Assembly (NCBI RefSeq): GCF_001650915.1
Contig: NZ_LXYO01000003.1
Coordinates: 62,001 to 126,000, forward strand
DNA from: Marinobacter sp. EhC06
GTDB lineage: Bacteria; Pseudomonadota; Gammaproteobacteria; Pseudomonadales; Oleiphilaceae
DNA length: 64,000 nt
Reading direction: 5' to 3'
Positions within the stretch are counted from its first letter, which is position 1, and every line of letters begins with the position of its first letter. The position numbers and the translations under genes were made by a program. Of this stretch, positions 8,698-17,889 are shown piece after piece. Below the pieces are notes generated by a model. That model was not told the DNA's origin. It searched no databases and saw only the letters and a program-made list of their open reading frames with translations.

Positions 8698-9663
8698 ATG
8701 CGTTTACTCTTCCTGGCTCTTCTGCTGGTCAGCCCCCTGTGTTTCGGAAAAACCGTTGTAATCATCCAAAGCTACCACCTCGAATACAAATGGGACGCAG
8801 ATTATATTGATGCGGTCCGGTCTGTACTCGGGGAGGATCACGATATTCACGTTTTTGAACTCGACACCAAACGCCTCTCAAAACCGGAGTGGCCAAAGAA
8901 AGTCGCTGAAATCCAGAGCAATATTGCGGACATCAACCCCGATGTTGCTATCCTCGGTGATGACAATGCCTTTACATTGATGGCTGATCACCTGGTCGGG
9001 GAGGAGATTCCAGTTGTTTTCCTTGGTGTGAACGGTGGCCCTGTTCAGCACCCTACCCTCGAACACCCTCTGGTAACTGGAATACTTGAGCGTCCCTTTT
9101 TCTCGGAAAGCATCCGTCATCTTCGAAAAATACTCCGGCAGAAGGAGCGATTCCTGGTTCTGATGGATGACTCCCCTACCATGCGCAACGCAGTCAACGA
9201 GTACTTCGGAGACAAGCGTCAGGCCACGATCTATGGCTCAGAACTGGACATCGTCCTGACTAACGACAAGGACACCTGGCTGAACACTGTGGTGAATGCC
9301 CATGAGCGCTATGATGCTGTTGTGTTGGGCACCCACCACACAATCCGGGACAAGGATGGCCAGTACGTCATACCTCACGATCTGTTAAAAGAAGCCTTTT
9401 ATAGGGCCCAACTTCCCCTGTTTTCGTTCTGGGATATCTTTGTTGGCGAGGAGCAAAGTATCGGCGGTTTCACCATCTCGGCCAAACAGGAGGGGCTTAC
9501 CGCAGCCCGATTGGCATCGCTGATTCTCAATGGCATGAGGCCAGACCAGATACCACAGCTAAGATCCCTCAGTGGGCATTACGTCTACAGTGCGAGCGGC
9601 CTTGAACACTGGAATCTTGATCTCTCCCCGATGATCGCCAGTCAGGCCAACTTTGTCGAGTAA
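8698..9663 (+). CDS. Periplasmic ABC-type substrate-binding protein, solitary
   Basis: A 321-residue protein with a clear signal peptide (MRLLFLALLLVSPLCFG), translated from an ATG with an AAGGA ribosome binding site. The remainder looks like a two-lobed periplasmic binding protein of the ABC_sub_bind type (PF04392-like): VVIIQSYHLEYKWD at the start, then alternating alpha/beta blocks such as PDVAILGDDNAF. No permease or ATPase is nearby. The next gene on the same strand, 115 bp away, is a chemoreceptor, so this protein may present a ligand to that receptor rather than feed a transporter (inference). A second member of the same family at 26832-27809 sits beside a histidine kinase. Ligand unknown. 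Confidence 0.75.
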   Translation: MRLLFLALLLVSPLCFGKTVVIIQSYHLEYKWDADYIDAVRSVLGEDHDIHVFELDTKRLSKPEWPKKVAEIQSNIADINPDVAILGDDNAFTLMADHLVGEEIPVVFLGVNGGPVQHPTLEHPLVTGILERPFFSESIRHLRKILRQKERFLVLMDDSPTMRNAVNEYFGDKRQATIYGSELDIVLTNDKDTWLNTVVNAHERYDAVVLGTHHTIRDKDGQYVIPHDLLKEAFYRAQLPLFSFWDIFVGEEQSIGGFTISAKQEGLTAARLASLILNGMRPDQIPQLRSLSGHYVYSASGLEHWNLDLSPMIASQANFVE

Positions 9664-9778
9664 CCCGGCCGCCGCCGACTCATAGAAGGCTGCGCCCAAA
9701 TGAAACTCCGACCGTAAGGCTTCAGGTTTCAGTGGCGCTGCCGATAATCACAAAAACAACTCATTAAAGGATGACGCT

Positions 9779-11785
9779 TTGGCTTCCTCTGTTCTCTCAT
9801 CTGTTGAACGTAAACTGGGTGTTCCCGGGAAACTGCTGATTGCTCCGGTGTTCATTCTGTTGCTGTTTGCCTCGGTAACTTTCTTCAGTGTTTATGAATT
9901 CCAGGAACTCGACCGTCGGATGAACACCGTCGCCAGGGACTTGGCACCGGATACCGCAATTGGTACCGAATCGGTCATCAGCGTCTATCGGATGCGCCTG
10001 CGTGTTTTCGACTATTTCTCAACTGGCGATGAAGAAACCCTGGCCCACTTTGGTGAGCTTGAAGCCGAGTTCAATGAAGTAATGGCCAGGGCCGAGGAGA
10101 ACATTCAGGACCCTGAGGCGGCCAAAATGGTGGATCAAATCAAGACCACCACCGATGAATACATCAAGGCATTCCAGAAAGAGCTGGTTCCGGCCAAACG
10201 CCAGGTCCTGACAATCATTAAGGAAGAGCTGGACGTACACGGACCAAATGCCACTCAGGCGTTGCGGATGGCCCTCAACGGCGTTGCCAACCGGGAACCC
10301 GAAAGCGACTTGAGGGCCGGCCTCGAACAGCTGCTGAACGATGCCATGGTCATGCAACTGACTGCCCAACGCTACCTGACCAACGGTGATGAGGATTCCC
10401 GCAAGGCGCTCGGCTGGGCCATCGAAGACCTGACCGATGCACTGGAACTGCTCCAACCTGAGAATGGCCCGGACTTTGTTCAGGTGTACATGGAGACCGT
10501 TGTAGAGGAACTGGCGAACTATCAGGCTGCAGTTCAGAGGATGTTGGAACAGCAGAGTATTGTAGTGAGCGTCAAGGCAGATAAACTGGATGTTCTCGGT
10601 CCAGAAATCGCCCGCATGGCCCGTGAGCTGGAGTCCAGCATTTTCGCCTCCCTGGAGGTCGAAGCCGACGCTGCCGGAGCGGAAACCGACCTGGCCCTGC
10701 GCTTTACGCTGATTGCATTCTTTGTCTCACTGGTTCTGGGCCTGATCGTCGCCGTGGTGATGAGCCGGATGATGGGCTCTGGCGTGAAACGCGCGAAAAC
10801 GGAGATTCTCGGTTATCTGGACGACATCGCCAACAACAACGGTGACCTGTCCACCAGGCTAACCCCCGGTCGCCCGGACGAGATCGGTGATTTTATTGGC
10901 GCCGTCAACACATTCCTGGAAACACTCGAGGAAACGATTTCTCAGATTGTGAGGGCTTCTCGCCAGTTAACTGACGAGTCTGAATCGCTTTCCGGCATCA
11001 CGGATCGAACCACCGCCAACTCAGAACAACAGCGCGATCAGATCACTCAGGTGTCTGCCGCCATGCAGGAAATGGTCTCAACTTCGGAAGAGATTGCCTC
11101 GAACACCAGTGATACCGACGAATCAGCCCGCAAGGCTTCCTCACTGGCCGACTCCGGCCAGGAAACGGTTGGCTCAGCTATTCGCGCCGTTACCAACCTT
11201 GCCAATCAGGTGGAAAAAGGATCAACCCGCATCCAGCAACTGGAAAACGAGTCAGCAGAGATTGGCAATGTCCTGGCGGTGATTCAAAGCATTGCGGAAC
11301 AGACCAATCTTCTGGCCTTGAACGCCGCCATTGAGGCGGCACGTGCGGGCGAAGCAGGACGTGGGTTCGCCGTGGTTGCCGATGAGGTTCGCGGCCTGGC
11401 CAGGCGGGTGCAGGAATCGACCGTAGACATTGAGCGGATAGTCTCCCAGCTTCAAAGTGGCGCGGCCGGCGCGGTCGTGGACATGAGCAAGGCCAAACAG
11501 ATGGCCGAGGAAGCCAGCGAAGAGGCAAGCAAGTCGGGCGAGGCGCTCACCGATATTCTCGCTGCGGTCAACAGCATCGTCGAAATGACGACCCAGATCG
11601 CCAGCGCCACCGAACAACAGAGAGCAACGGCTGCGGAAATGACCCAGAATGTGGAAATCAGCAGTGGTGCCATCGAGGAACTGGCCGGGGATATCTCCCA
11701 GGTAAACCAGTCAAGCCGGTCGCTGGCGGACATGGCCGATGAGCTGAACACGCTTGTAAGGCGCTTCCGCGCCAATGAGACCTGA
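9779..11785 (+). CDS. Methyl-accepting chemotaxis protein
   Basis: A 668-residue transmembrane chemoreceptor. The frame begins with TTG at 9779 behind a TAAAGGA ribosome binding site; the ATG at 9771 is in another frame, so TTG is the likely start. TM1 is about residues 19-39, followed by a long all-helical periplasmic sensor (about 40-305), TM2 about 309-331, a HAMP domain to about 385 and the methyl-accepting signalling domain. The conserved hairpin tip, [19 protein letters not shown], is at about residue 505 and would bind CheA/CheW. The large helical sensor resembles the bimodular (HBM) type. The preceding gene is a solitary periplasmic binding protein and a possible ligand-presenting partner. 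Confidence 0.93.
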   Translation: MASSVLSSVERKLGVPGKLLIAPVFILLLFASVTFFSVYEFQELDRRMNTVARDLAPDTAIGTESVISVYRMRLRVFDYFSTGDEETLAHFGELEAEFNEVMARAEENIQDPEAAKMVDQIKTTTDEYIKAFQKELVPAKRQVLTIIKEELDVHGPNATQALRMALNGVANREPESDLRAGLEQLLNDAMVMQLTAQRYLTNGDEDSRKALGWAIEDLTDALELLQPENGPDFVQVYMETVVEELANYQAAVQRMLEQQSIVVSVKADKLDVLGPEIARMARELESSIFASLEVEADAAGAETDLALRFTLIAFFVSLVLGLIVAVVMSRMMGSGVKRAKTEILGYLDDIANNNGDLSTRLTPGRPDEIGDFIGAVNTFLETLEETISQIVRASRQLTDESESLSGITDRTTANSEQQRDQITQVSAAMQEMVSTSEEIASNTSDTDESARKASSLADSGQETVGSAIRAVTNLANQVEKGSTRIQQLENESAEIGNVLAVIQSIAEQTNLLALNAAIEAARAGEAGRGFAVVADEVRGLARRVQESTVDIERIVSQLQSGAAGAVVDMSKAKQMAEEASEEASKSGEALTDILAAVNSIVEMTTQIASATEQQRATAAEMTQNVEISSGAIEELAGDISQVNQSSRSLADMADELNTLVRRFRANET

Positions 11786-11901
11786 ACAGACAATGGTTGC
11801 AGATGTTAACCACTTCACGAGAGCGAGAATGATTACCTGATACCTTGGGGTTTCAAGTTACACAATGTAACCGGAAAAGGACTGCCCGGAGGTATCCCGC
11901 C

Positions 11902-12783
11902 ATGACGCGCTTTCATTCACCCAGGAAGCCAGGCATTCGTGTCTCTGTCATTACCATGCTGACAGCGGCCACCTGCCTGGGCACGGCTCACGCTGCCGAG
12001 CCCGAGAAAGTCATTTTTGCCGCCGAAAATGCGCTTTATGGTGCAGGTCATGATATCGGACGCGCCGACGGCTGGCTCGACGAGCAGCTCCGAACCGCCA
12101 TACGCGCCTATCAGAATGAAAATGGGCTGCAAACCAACGGCAACCTGGATGCGCCAACGCTGAAAGCGCTTGGCGTAGCCGAAGCATCAAGCACAACCAT
12201 CGCAGCAAATTCGGTGGGCAGTCGCAAGGCGTCACTGGCAGAGCTTGGTTTGTCCCTGCCGGAGCCAACTTCGAGCACCCCGAGCGTTGCCCGGACTGAG
12301 CCAAAACCTGCGCCGGAACCTGCGCCAAAACCAAGTCCGGACCCGGTTCAGCAGTCTTCCGAACCGATCGAACCGAAAACTGCAACCGGTGCCGAACCTT
12401 CTAAAAATCAGATAGTTGCTGAGGAAACCTCAACGCAAGCTGAAGTCACGCCAGTAAAAGAAGTCTCGATAGCTGCCCAGGCAACATCCGGGCTGGAACT
12501 TTCAGAGCCCCCTGCTTCCACTCCCGCGCCGGAACCCGAGATTGTCGATAGAACAACACCGGAAGCCACCGAAGAGCCAGATCCAATCCTGGCTCAGCTC
12601 CCCATAGAGCCTACCAGTGCCGGAAACGCTGAGCCGGAGATAACCGATTCGAAGAAAGTCCAGCCAGAACAGGGCGATAATACCCCTGCACCGAGAAAAC
12701 CCGCAGTCGCTGACAACTCCCGGAGCACCGGCGGCGGCTTTTTCAGTGCGCTGTTCGATTTCTTTTTTGGTTGGCTGGTGTGA
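11902..12783 (+). CDS. Secreted peptidoglycan-binding domain protein with Pro/Glu-rich linker
   Basis: A 293-residue protein. The ATG at 11902 has a strong GGAGGT ribosome binding site and is preferred over an upstream TTG at 11845. A signal peptide ends near THAAEP (about residue 32). Residues 40-90 form a PG_binding_1-like helical domain (DGWLDEQLRTAIRAYQNENG). A long low-complexity linker rich in Pro, Glu, Ala, Thr and Ser follows (about 115-270), and the protein ends in a very hydrophobic tail (FFSALFDFFFGWLV). The linker and tail suggest a protein spanning between peptidoglycan and a membrane or a partner. No catalytic domain is visible and its role is unknown. Confidence 0.75.
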   Translation: MTRFHSPRKPGIRVSVITMLTAATCLGTAHAAEPEKVIFAAENALYGAGHDIGRADGWLDEQLRTAIRAYQNENGLQTNGNLDAPTLKALGVAEASSTTIAANSVGSRKASLAELGLSLPEPTSSTPSVARTEPKPAPEPAPKPSPDPVQQSSEPIEPKTATGAEPSKNQIVAEETSTQAEVTPVKEVSIAAQATSGLELSEPPASTPAPEPEIVDRTTPEATEEPDPILAQLPIEPTSAGNAEPEITDSKKVQPEQGDNTPAPRKPAVADNSRSTGGGFFSALFDFFFGWLV

Positions 12784-12786
12784 CCG

Positions 12787-13038
12787 TCAGCTCTGCAACC
12801 GGTCTTTGAATACCTTCCAGTCAATAACGTTGCCATCGGAATCGAAGTGGACGTAGCCACGGAAGCTGGGGTCATCTTCCCATGCTTTTACAAATCCAAC
12901 GGTTTCACCGGCATCTGAGACAATCTCAAAGGCTTCACTACGGGCGTGGGCAATTTCGGTGTCTGGTTCAGTATCTGAACGCTTGAGGGTAACGGATGAG
13001 TCTAAAGGCAAGGTACTTCGAAGAAATTCCTGGATCAT
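12787..13038 (-). CDS. Small conserved-looking protein of unknown function
   Basis: An 83-residue acidic protein ending 3 bp from the convergent peptidoglycan-binding gene. The ATG at 13038 is placed 9 bases after a GGAG ribosome binding site; an in-frame TTG two codons upstream is too close to that site. It has no signal peptide or membrane segment. The C-terminal half (FRGYVHFDSDGNVIDWKVF) looks like a small beta-rich fold. I do not recognise the family. The good ribosome binding site and protein-like composition support a real gene. Confidence 0.6.
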   Translation of the reverse strand: MIQEFLRSTLPLDSSVTLKRSDTEPDTEIAHARSEAFEIVSDAGETVGFVKAWEDDPSFRGYVHFDSDGNVIDWKVFKDRLQS

Positions 13039-13199
13039 CGTCAAGCTCTCCTTTCAGGGTGAACCGGTGTGGTTCTGGAGGTAGCGTAACTATAAGCTGA
13101 TCCGGTAATAGAGAATACAGATTCAGATCAATTTTCTTAGATTTTTTTGAGATAAAAACGCTTTAAGAACAAGGGCATATTTCATTATTGTGACAATGT

Positions 13200-13244
13200 G
13201 TAACCTTCCGAACCGGTTATTTTTCAACCAGTTCAGAAGGTTAC
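13200..13244. other. Long near-perfect hairpin
   Basis: Two 19-base arms, GTAACCTTCCGAACCGGTT and AACCAGTTCAGAAGGTTAC, pair with two mismatches around a 7-base loop (ATTTTTC). It lies 29 bp beyond the stop of the DUF1127-like gene (leftward) and 160 bp upstream of the start of the 83-residue gene that ends at 12787. Neither strand shows a U-run after the stem, so it is not a standard intrinsic terminator. It could stabilise the 3' end of the upstream transcript or be a protein-binding palindrome. Confidence 0.55.
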
Positions 13245-13272
13245 CGTAGCCTTTGCCGATCGCATGTACCGA

Positions 13273-13425
13273 TCAGAATTTCCAGAACGGAGTGCTCAGT
13301 TTCTGTTCAACCAGCTCCGGTGAAAATCCAACGTCGTTCAGCAACCGACGGTCCATTGTCATTACCAGGTGGATAAAGTTGCGCTTCATCCGCCAGCCTT
13401 TGTAAAGAGAAGCAGCTCTTTTCAT
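13273..13425 (-). CDS. DUF1127-like small protein
   Basis: A 50-residue basic protein starting with MKRAASLYKGWRMKRN. An AAGGAG ribosome binding site precedes the ATG at 13425. The central part, MDRRLLNDVGFSPELVEQ, matches the pattern of DUF1127/YjiS-type small proteins, in which an R-x-L-x-D-[IV]-G motif is conserved. Such proteins are abundant in proteobacteria, and in alphaproteobacteria some have been linked to RNA turnover and phosphate or carbon metabolism; here the function is unknown. The gene stands alone, with a long hairpin downstream. Confidence 0.7.
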   Translation of the reverse strand: MKRAASLYKGWRMKRNFIHLVMTMDRRLLNDVGFSPELVEQKLSTPFWKF

Positions 13426-13594
13426 TTCATTACTCCTTAGTCAACCCAAAAATTCGGTCGTTAAAACCGGGACCTTGTTTAATTAGGATCCTATTCTAGG
13501 CTTGACGAGGAGTTTTCTGAATACTTGGAAACCCCTATAAACAGGGGCTCCCAGCATTTTCAGGCTTCACTGTTATTTCATTTAAATTGCGATT

Positions 13595-13846
13595 TCATGA
13601 CGCCTTGGCGTTTGAAATCAGCACCTGGTAAAGATCGTCCTTGAGCTGTGCCCGCTTCTGTTTCATGCGGTGCAGTTTATCGTCACCAATGGGAGAGTCT
13701 CTCTTTTCCAGCCCTTCAATTTCGTGGTCAAGGTGCGTGTACTCCTGAAGCTTTTCGTTGAACTTCAGATCATTGCTCTTGAGTTCCTGAATGAGGTCTC
13801 GGTACTGCGGGAATTCTACGTGAAGCTCGTGGCTGGAAATGCCCAT
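13595..13846 (-). CDS. YdcH/DUF465 family small coiled-coil protein
   Basis: An 83-residue helical, highly charged protein with the heptad-like pattern and HLDHEIEGLEKR / MKQKRAQLKDDLY segments of the DUF465 (YdcH) family. Its ATG at 13846 follows AGGAG. The family is widespread in proteobacteria, is predicted to be a short helical hairpin, and has no settled function. It stands divergently to fabH with about 170 bp between. Confidence 0.75.
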   Translation of the reverse strand: MGISSHELHVEFPQYRDLIQELKSNDLKFNEKLQEYTHLDHEIEGLEKRDSPIGDDKLHRMKQKRAQLKDDLYQVLISNAKAS

Positions 13847-14013
13847 CGTTTTACTCTCCTTTTCTTTGCAGAGTTATGATCAAGGCTGATCATCTTCAGC
13901 ATAGACGAGCGTGCCAGTTTCTGGGCGTCTTTGACAAATCGCTAATTACGCACGACGTTGCATGGGTATAGCATGGTAGTACGTTATCCAGTTACGCCTC
14001 GGGACACTTGCGA

Positions 14014-14982
14014 ATGACCTTTGCACGAATTACCGGCACCGGTTCTTACCTGCCTGACAACATTGTTACCAATAAAGACCTTGAGAAAATGGTCGATACC
14101 ACCGACCAGTGGATTCGGGAGCGCACGGGAATCGAAAGACGTCACATAGCCATCGAAGGCCAGACCACGGTAGATCTTGCCGAGCAGGCCGCAAAAAACG
14201 CCATCGACGCGGCCGGTATCAAGGCGGAAGACATTGATCTGATCGTGTTTGCCACCTCCACGCCGGACAAGATCTTTCCCAGTTCGGCATGCATCCTACA
14301 GGCGCGCCTGGGCATTCATGGCTGCCCTGCTTTTGATATCCAGGCCGTCTGCAGCGGTTTCGTTTACGCATTGGCAACAGCGGAAAAGTTCATAAAGACC
14401 GGCAGCAGCAAGAAAGCACTGGTCATTGGCGCCGAGGTTTTTTCCCGCATTATCAACTGGGAGGACCGCGGTACCTGTGTCCTGTTTGGCGATGGCGCCG
14501 GTGCGGTGATCCTGGAAGCCGATGAAGAAACCGGCATCCTCTCCACCCATATCCACGCAGATGGCCAATATGCGGACTTGCTGCACGTTCCCTGCGGCAT
14601 TGCCGATGGCTACGACCAGGTGAAAGCGGGCCGTGCCTTTGTAGAGATGAAAGGCAACGAGGTGTTCAAGGTAGCGGTAAATACCCTGGGCAAGATCGTG
14701 GACGAAACCCTTGCGGCTAACCAGATGCAGAAATCGGAGATCGATTGGCTGGTTCCGCACCAGGCTAATCTTCGCATCATCTCGGCCACGGCAAAGAAGC
14801 TGAACATGTCCATGGACCAGGTGGTCGTAACAGTCAATGAACATGGCAACACCTCAGCTGCGTCCATTCCCCTGGCCCTTGATGTCGCCGTTCGTGATGG
14901 GCGAATCAAGCGCAACGAAGTGCTTCTCCTGGAGGCCTTTGGCGGCGGCTTCACCTGGGGTTCGGCATTGCTGAGGTACTGA
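14014..14982 (+). CDS. fabH: 3-oxoacyl-[ACP] synthase III
   Basis: A 322-residue beta-ketoacyl-ACP synthase III, which condenses acetyl-CoA with malonyl-ACP to start fatty acid synthesis. The catalytic triad is visible: Cys113 (QAVCSGF), His249 (VPHQANLR) and Asn279 ([10 protein letters not shown]), spaced as in E. coli FabH. The C-terminal [13 protein letters not shown] is typical. A TTG two codons upstream (14008) is also in frame, but the ATG at 14014 gives the usual N-terminus [13 protein letters not shown]; the ribosome binding site is weak for either. The gene is solitary, outside any fab cluster, with its own terminator. A stand-alone copy may serve as a second FabH or act on other acyl-CoA primers. 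Confidence 0.93.
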   Translation: MTFARITGTGSYLPDNIVTNKDLEKMVDTTDQWIRERTGIERRHIAIEGQTTVDLAEQAAKNAIDAAGIKAEDIDLIVFATSTPDKIFPSSACILQARLGIHGCPAFDIQAVCSGFVYALATAEKFIKTGSSKKALVIGAEVFSRIINWEDRGTCVLFGDGAGAVILEADEETGILSTHIHADGQYADLLHVPCGIADGYDQVKAGRAFVEMKGNEVFKVAVNTLGKIVDETLAANQMQKSEIDWLVPHQANLRIISATAKKLNMSMDQVVVTVNEHGNTSAASIPLALDVAVRDGRIKRNEVLLLEAFGGGFTWGSALLRY

Positions 14983-15020
14983 TTGCTTTCTTCCTGGCTT
15001 TTATCAGGCTTGACTCAGAA

Positions 15021-15052
15021 ACGGGCTTCAACATCATTTGAAGCCCGTTTTT
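15021..15052 (+). terminator. Intrinsic terminator of fabH
   Basis: A perfect 11-bp stem, ACGGGCTTCAA and TTGAAGCCCGT, around a CATCAT loop and followed by TTTTC, lies 38 bp past the fabH stop. Confidence 0.9.
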
Positions 15053-15082
15053 CGTTGTATTTACCGCACCCTGTCAGATAGA

Positions 15083-15098
15083 CTGTATTTTTATACAG
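15083..15098. promoter_or_regulatory. LexA (SOS) box ahead of yebG
   Basis: CTGTATTTTTATACAG has both CTGT and ACAG half-sites at the canonical 8-base spacing with an A/T core, and lies 30 bp before the yebG start. It matches the gammaproteobacterial LexA consensus CTGT-N8-ACAG exactly. Repression by LexA and induction on DNA damage are expected. Confidence 0.9.
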
Positions 15099-15128
15099 TA
15101 TAACCAACGCTCACTGCGAGGAATAACC

Positions 15129-15401
15129 ATGGCAGTACAAGCAGTCTACTTTTCTGATAGGGACGGCCTGGATATGGCACTGAAAAATCCTGAGACGATG
15201 CTGTTCACTTCAAAGGCCGAAGCCGACGCCCGGGACAAGGTGCTGGAGCTGGCCGAAGAAATTCAGGTGTTCCTGGCCCGCAAGGTGGAAGGTCTGGGTG
15301 ACGATCTGGCAGAACGCTGCGCCATGGCCATCGCCGAGGATAAGGATCTGTTCCAGAAGGCTCTCAAGAAGCCGGAGCTGCTGAACGCGGAGCGAGAATA
15401 A
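15129..15401 (+). CDS. yebG: YebG-family DNA-damage-inducible protein
   Basis: A 90-residue protein with the YebG N-terminal pattern: MAVQAVYFSDRDGLD, then FTSKAEADARDKVLELAEEI, followed by a helical C-terminus. E. coli YebG is a small SOS-regulated protein of unclear function. The consensus LexA box 30 bp upstream supports the assignment independently. The ATG has a GAGGAAT ribosome binding site. The stop codon lies next to a hairpin that serves mainly as terminator for the convergent dabA. Confidence 0.88.
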   Translation: MAVQAVYFSDRDGLDMALKNPETMLFTSKAEADARDKVLELAEEIQVFLARKVEGLGDDLAERCAMAIAEDKDLFQKALKKPELLNAERE

Positions 15402-15428
15402 AAAAGGGCGGCCCACACTGGCCGCCCT
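15400..15428 (-). terminator. Intrinsic terminator of dabA (hairpin shared with yebG)
   Basis: The 9-bp stem AGGGCGGCC / GGCCGCCCT with a 6-base loop lies 5 bp beyond the dabA stop. Read leftward it is followed by a run of T, making a standard intrinsic terminator. Read rightward it lies just after the yebG stop but lacks a T-run. Confidence 0.88.
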
Positions 15429-15432
15429 CTCA

Positions 15433-17889
15433 TCACACTACTGCTATCCAGCTGCCATTGTCGTAACGTTCGGCACCGTTGTCGGTCATTCGATGCAGGC
15501 TCACCCACTGGTTTTCCACCAGCGCCGCCACGTCAGGCCGCTTGTGCAGGACTGATTCAATCCGCTCCGCAGGCGCATCAATCAGAACCGTCAGGCGAAC
15601 CGGCTCATGACGCCAGTAGGTGCCGTCGTGAACAGACTGCAACGGAAGGCCGATTCTCAAATGCGTGCCATTGCCTTCCACCACTCCGACGTTACCCCCA
15701 ACTACCGAATGCAGCAGTTTGTTGCCGGATCCATACACCTCCGGCACGGTGACCGATGCAAAGTACTGGAGGTTGATCCAGTTGGCGACAACCATGGGTG
15801 CCGCGAGAAGTGCCTCGAGTAGGCCACCATCGGCATCCAGTTCGGGGTCGTAGTCGTGCAGGAAAACCCGCCCCGAGAGGTTGCAGCCCCGGGTCTTGCT
15901 CCGTTTGGCAAAAATGATCGCTGCATTGTTGGCCAACCCCCACTCCGGGCGCACCTCAGACCAGTCCCGGGTGCGGGTTTCCATAGCCTGTTTGAGGTTA
16001 TCGTCGTCCAGACCGTTCAGTTTCAATGGTGTGGCCCGTTCCTTGCGCACGCGGATGCCAGCCTCTTCAAACCCGGCTTCCAGGTCAGCCAGCTTCTGTA
16101 CGTGGGAATCCGGAACCAAATGGCGATCGGCAATCGTTACCTTGTCTGTCGCTGTGCAATGTTCGGCAGCCACCGCCCATGTGAAATCCGGGATCTTGAT
16201 ACCCTCGGCTGCCAGCCCCGCCCGAACCTGGGGATCATTCACCAGGCGCGCCGCAAGCCGCGCATTCACGCCGCCGCTCTGACCACCGCAGGCACCGCAG
16301 TCCAGACCGGCCTGGTTCGGGTTGTTGTCGGTATGGCTACCGTGCCCCACCAGGACCAGCAAGGGTGCAAAGCCCTTGGTGAGTGACATACCACGGAGCA
16401 TGTTTGCAGCCAGCCCTACCTTCTCGGCATCCGACAGCGGATCTCCCCCATGGTTGTGTACCAATCGGCCCTCAACGTCCTTTTCCGCTCTGGCCTTGTG
16501 GCCTTTCTTCAGTGAATCTTTCACCAGTTTCCAGGCCCAGGCCAGCCCGGTCGTCTCCACCAGTGTGAAGGTCGACAGGCTGGTATATTTCGCCTTTCTT
16601 ACCGATTCCCGGGCGATCTCCCGCTGATCCAGGGATCGATTCTCAGCCAGGTCCTCACGCAGGCTGCCCCTGGTATCGATTAGCCGGTACGAGGCGGGCA
16701 ACAGCCCGGGCAAACGGCGGGCAGGAGCGAAGGGTCCATGCTGCTGGTGGTCTATGGGCATTCCGAAGAATCCGGCAAAGCCGAGTGTCTGAACACCGGG
16801 GATAACGTCCTCAAGGTGCCGGCGCATCACTTCCGAGCGGACATCAATACAGAAAACAGCCTGGGCAACCGGTGTTTCGCTTTCCGGATCTGGTCCAGGC
16901 TGTCTTTCCGGAACGACCGCGAGCGCCCGCCAGAGCGAACGCTGATAGCCGATTTCAAAGGCACGCTGCCAAACCCATAGCCTGCTGCGATTGTCATGGT
17001 CACCGCTCCGACGCGCCCGCGCTCTCTGCCTTTGCCACTCGGCTTTCTGGCCGGTCGAGGCAAAGGCAACACCTGCGGATTCCCAAACCAGCATAATGGC
17101 CAGAATTTCCGAGCAGCGATCCGATGAGCGGCCCTCAAGGCCTGCCCGCCAGTCCTCGCCGCGGCACCACGACGCCCAGCCGTTCACTTTCAGCAGCAAG
17201 CTGTGGCACAGGGCCTCCAGCTCCTCTCCGGAGACACGAATCCGCTTTACGGCGTCCAGAATGGCCTCATCCATGGTGTCAGGCACGGTTTTGAAGAAGG
17301 CCCTGGCGCCCTTGAGCCCGGTACTGAAATCCAGCGACAGATCCTGGCGGATTGACTCGAGCCAGAACTGGAACAAGCTCGTGTCCGAGTTATCGCCAGC
17401 AGCTGACCAACGACCCTGTCGCTGATCGAAGAACGCACCACAAACCCGCAACACCTGATCACAAACGGTTTCGACCAAACCAACGCCCTCGTCGTCATCG
17501 CTTGCGCCCTTGTAGGTATCGAGAATGGAACTCCTCAGGGGCGCTGCTGAAGATGGATTTCGACCGAGCCATTCCAGATACCAGGCAATGTTTCGATCAT
17601 CGCCGCGCTCCGCGATGCTGGCCTGAAGATCCTCCTCGCGGATACGACCGCCTTCCCAGGCCTCCCGATAGTATTCTGTTGGCATAAGCATGCTGAATCC
17701 GCCGCGCTCGCCAAGCACCTGATCTGCCCGCGAGACGGGAAGGTGCCGCAGCCCCCAGAACGGATTCACGGCAATCCACTGGTCCAGGGGCCAGACCGGG
17801 GCGATCAGGTCGCAGGCCTGCCGGAACGGCTTTCGCCAGCCATCGTTCATTACCTGCAGCTCAGGTACCGACACGCAGACGTTACTCAT
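15433..17889 (-). CDS. dabA: DabA, inorganic carbon accumulation subunit (DUF2309)
   Basis: An 818-residue DUF2309 protein, the peripheral subunit of the Dab two-subunit inorganic-carbon pump. The beta-carbonic-anhydrase-like zinc site is present: Cys347 and Asp349 (FCIDVRS), His516 (GHGSHTDNN) and Cys531 (LDCGACGG), with the 15-residue spacing of the last pair seen in characterised DabA. DabA is thought to hydrate CO2 vectorially, driven by cation flux through DabB. The start overlaps the dabB stop by 4 bases (ATGA), showing translational coupling. A LysR regulator diverges upstream of dabB. In a heterotroph the role is probably bicarbonate supply for anaplerotic carboxylation rather than CO2 fixation (inference). 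Confidence 0.92.
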   Translation of the reverse strand: MSNVCVSVPELQVMNDGWRKPFRQACDLIAPVWPLDQWIAVNPFWGLRHLPVSRADQVLGERGGFSMLMPTEYYREAWEGGRIREEDLQASIAERGDDRNIAWYLEWLGRNPSSAAPLRSSILDTYKGASDDDEGVGLVETVCDQVLRVCGAFFDQRQGRWSAAGDNSDTSLFQFWLESIRQDLSLDFSTGLKGARAFFKTVPDTMDEAILDAVKRIRVSGEELEALCHSLLLKVNGWASWCRGEDWRAGLEGRSSDRCSEILAIMLVWESAGVAFASTGQKAEWQRQRARARRSGDHDNRSRLWVWQRAFEIGYQRSLWRALAVVPERQPGPDPESETPVAQAVFCIDVRSEVMRRHLEDVIPGVQTLGFAGFFGMPIDHQQHGPFAPARRLPGLLPASYRLIDTRGSLREDLAENRSLDQREIARESVRKAKYTSLSTFTLVETTGLAWAWKLVKDSLKKGHKARAEKDVEGRLVHNHGGDPLSDAEKVGLAANMLRGMSLTKGFAPLLVLVGHGSHTDNNPNQAGLDCGACGGQSGGVNARLAARLVNDPQVRAGLAAEGIKIPDFTWAVAAEHCTATDKVTIADRHLVPDSHVQKLADLEAGFEEAGIRVRKERATPLKLNGLDDDNLKQAMETRTRDWSEVRPEWGLANNAAIIFAKRSKTRGCNLSGRVFLHDYDPELDADGGLLEALLAAPMVVANWINLQYFASVTVPEVYGSGNKLLHSVVGGNVGVVEGNGTHLRIGLPLQSVHDGTYWRHEPVRLTVLIDAPAERIESVLHKRPDVAALVENQWVSLHRMTDNGAERYDNGSWIAVV

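Noticed and set aside
8580..8810. A 76-codon open frame starting ahead of the periplasmic binding protein
   Set aside because: It runs into the signal-peptide region of the real gene in another frame and has no ribosome binding site.
13532..13547. A small hairpin (CCCCT / AGGGG) downstream of the YdcH-type gene
   Set aside because: Only 5 bp of stem and three T after it; too weak to call a terminator.
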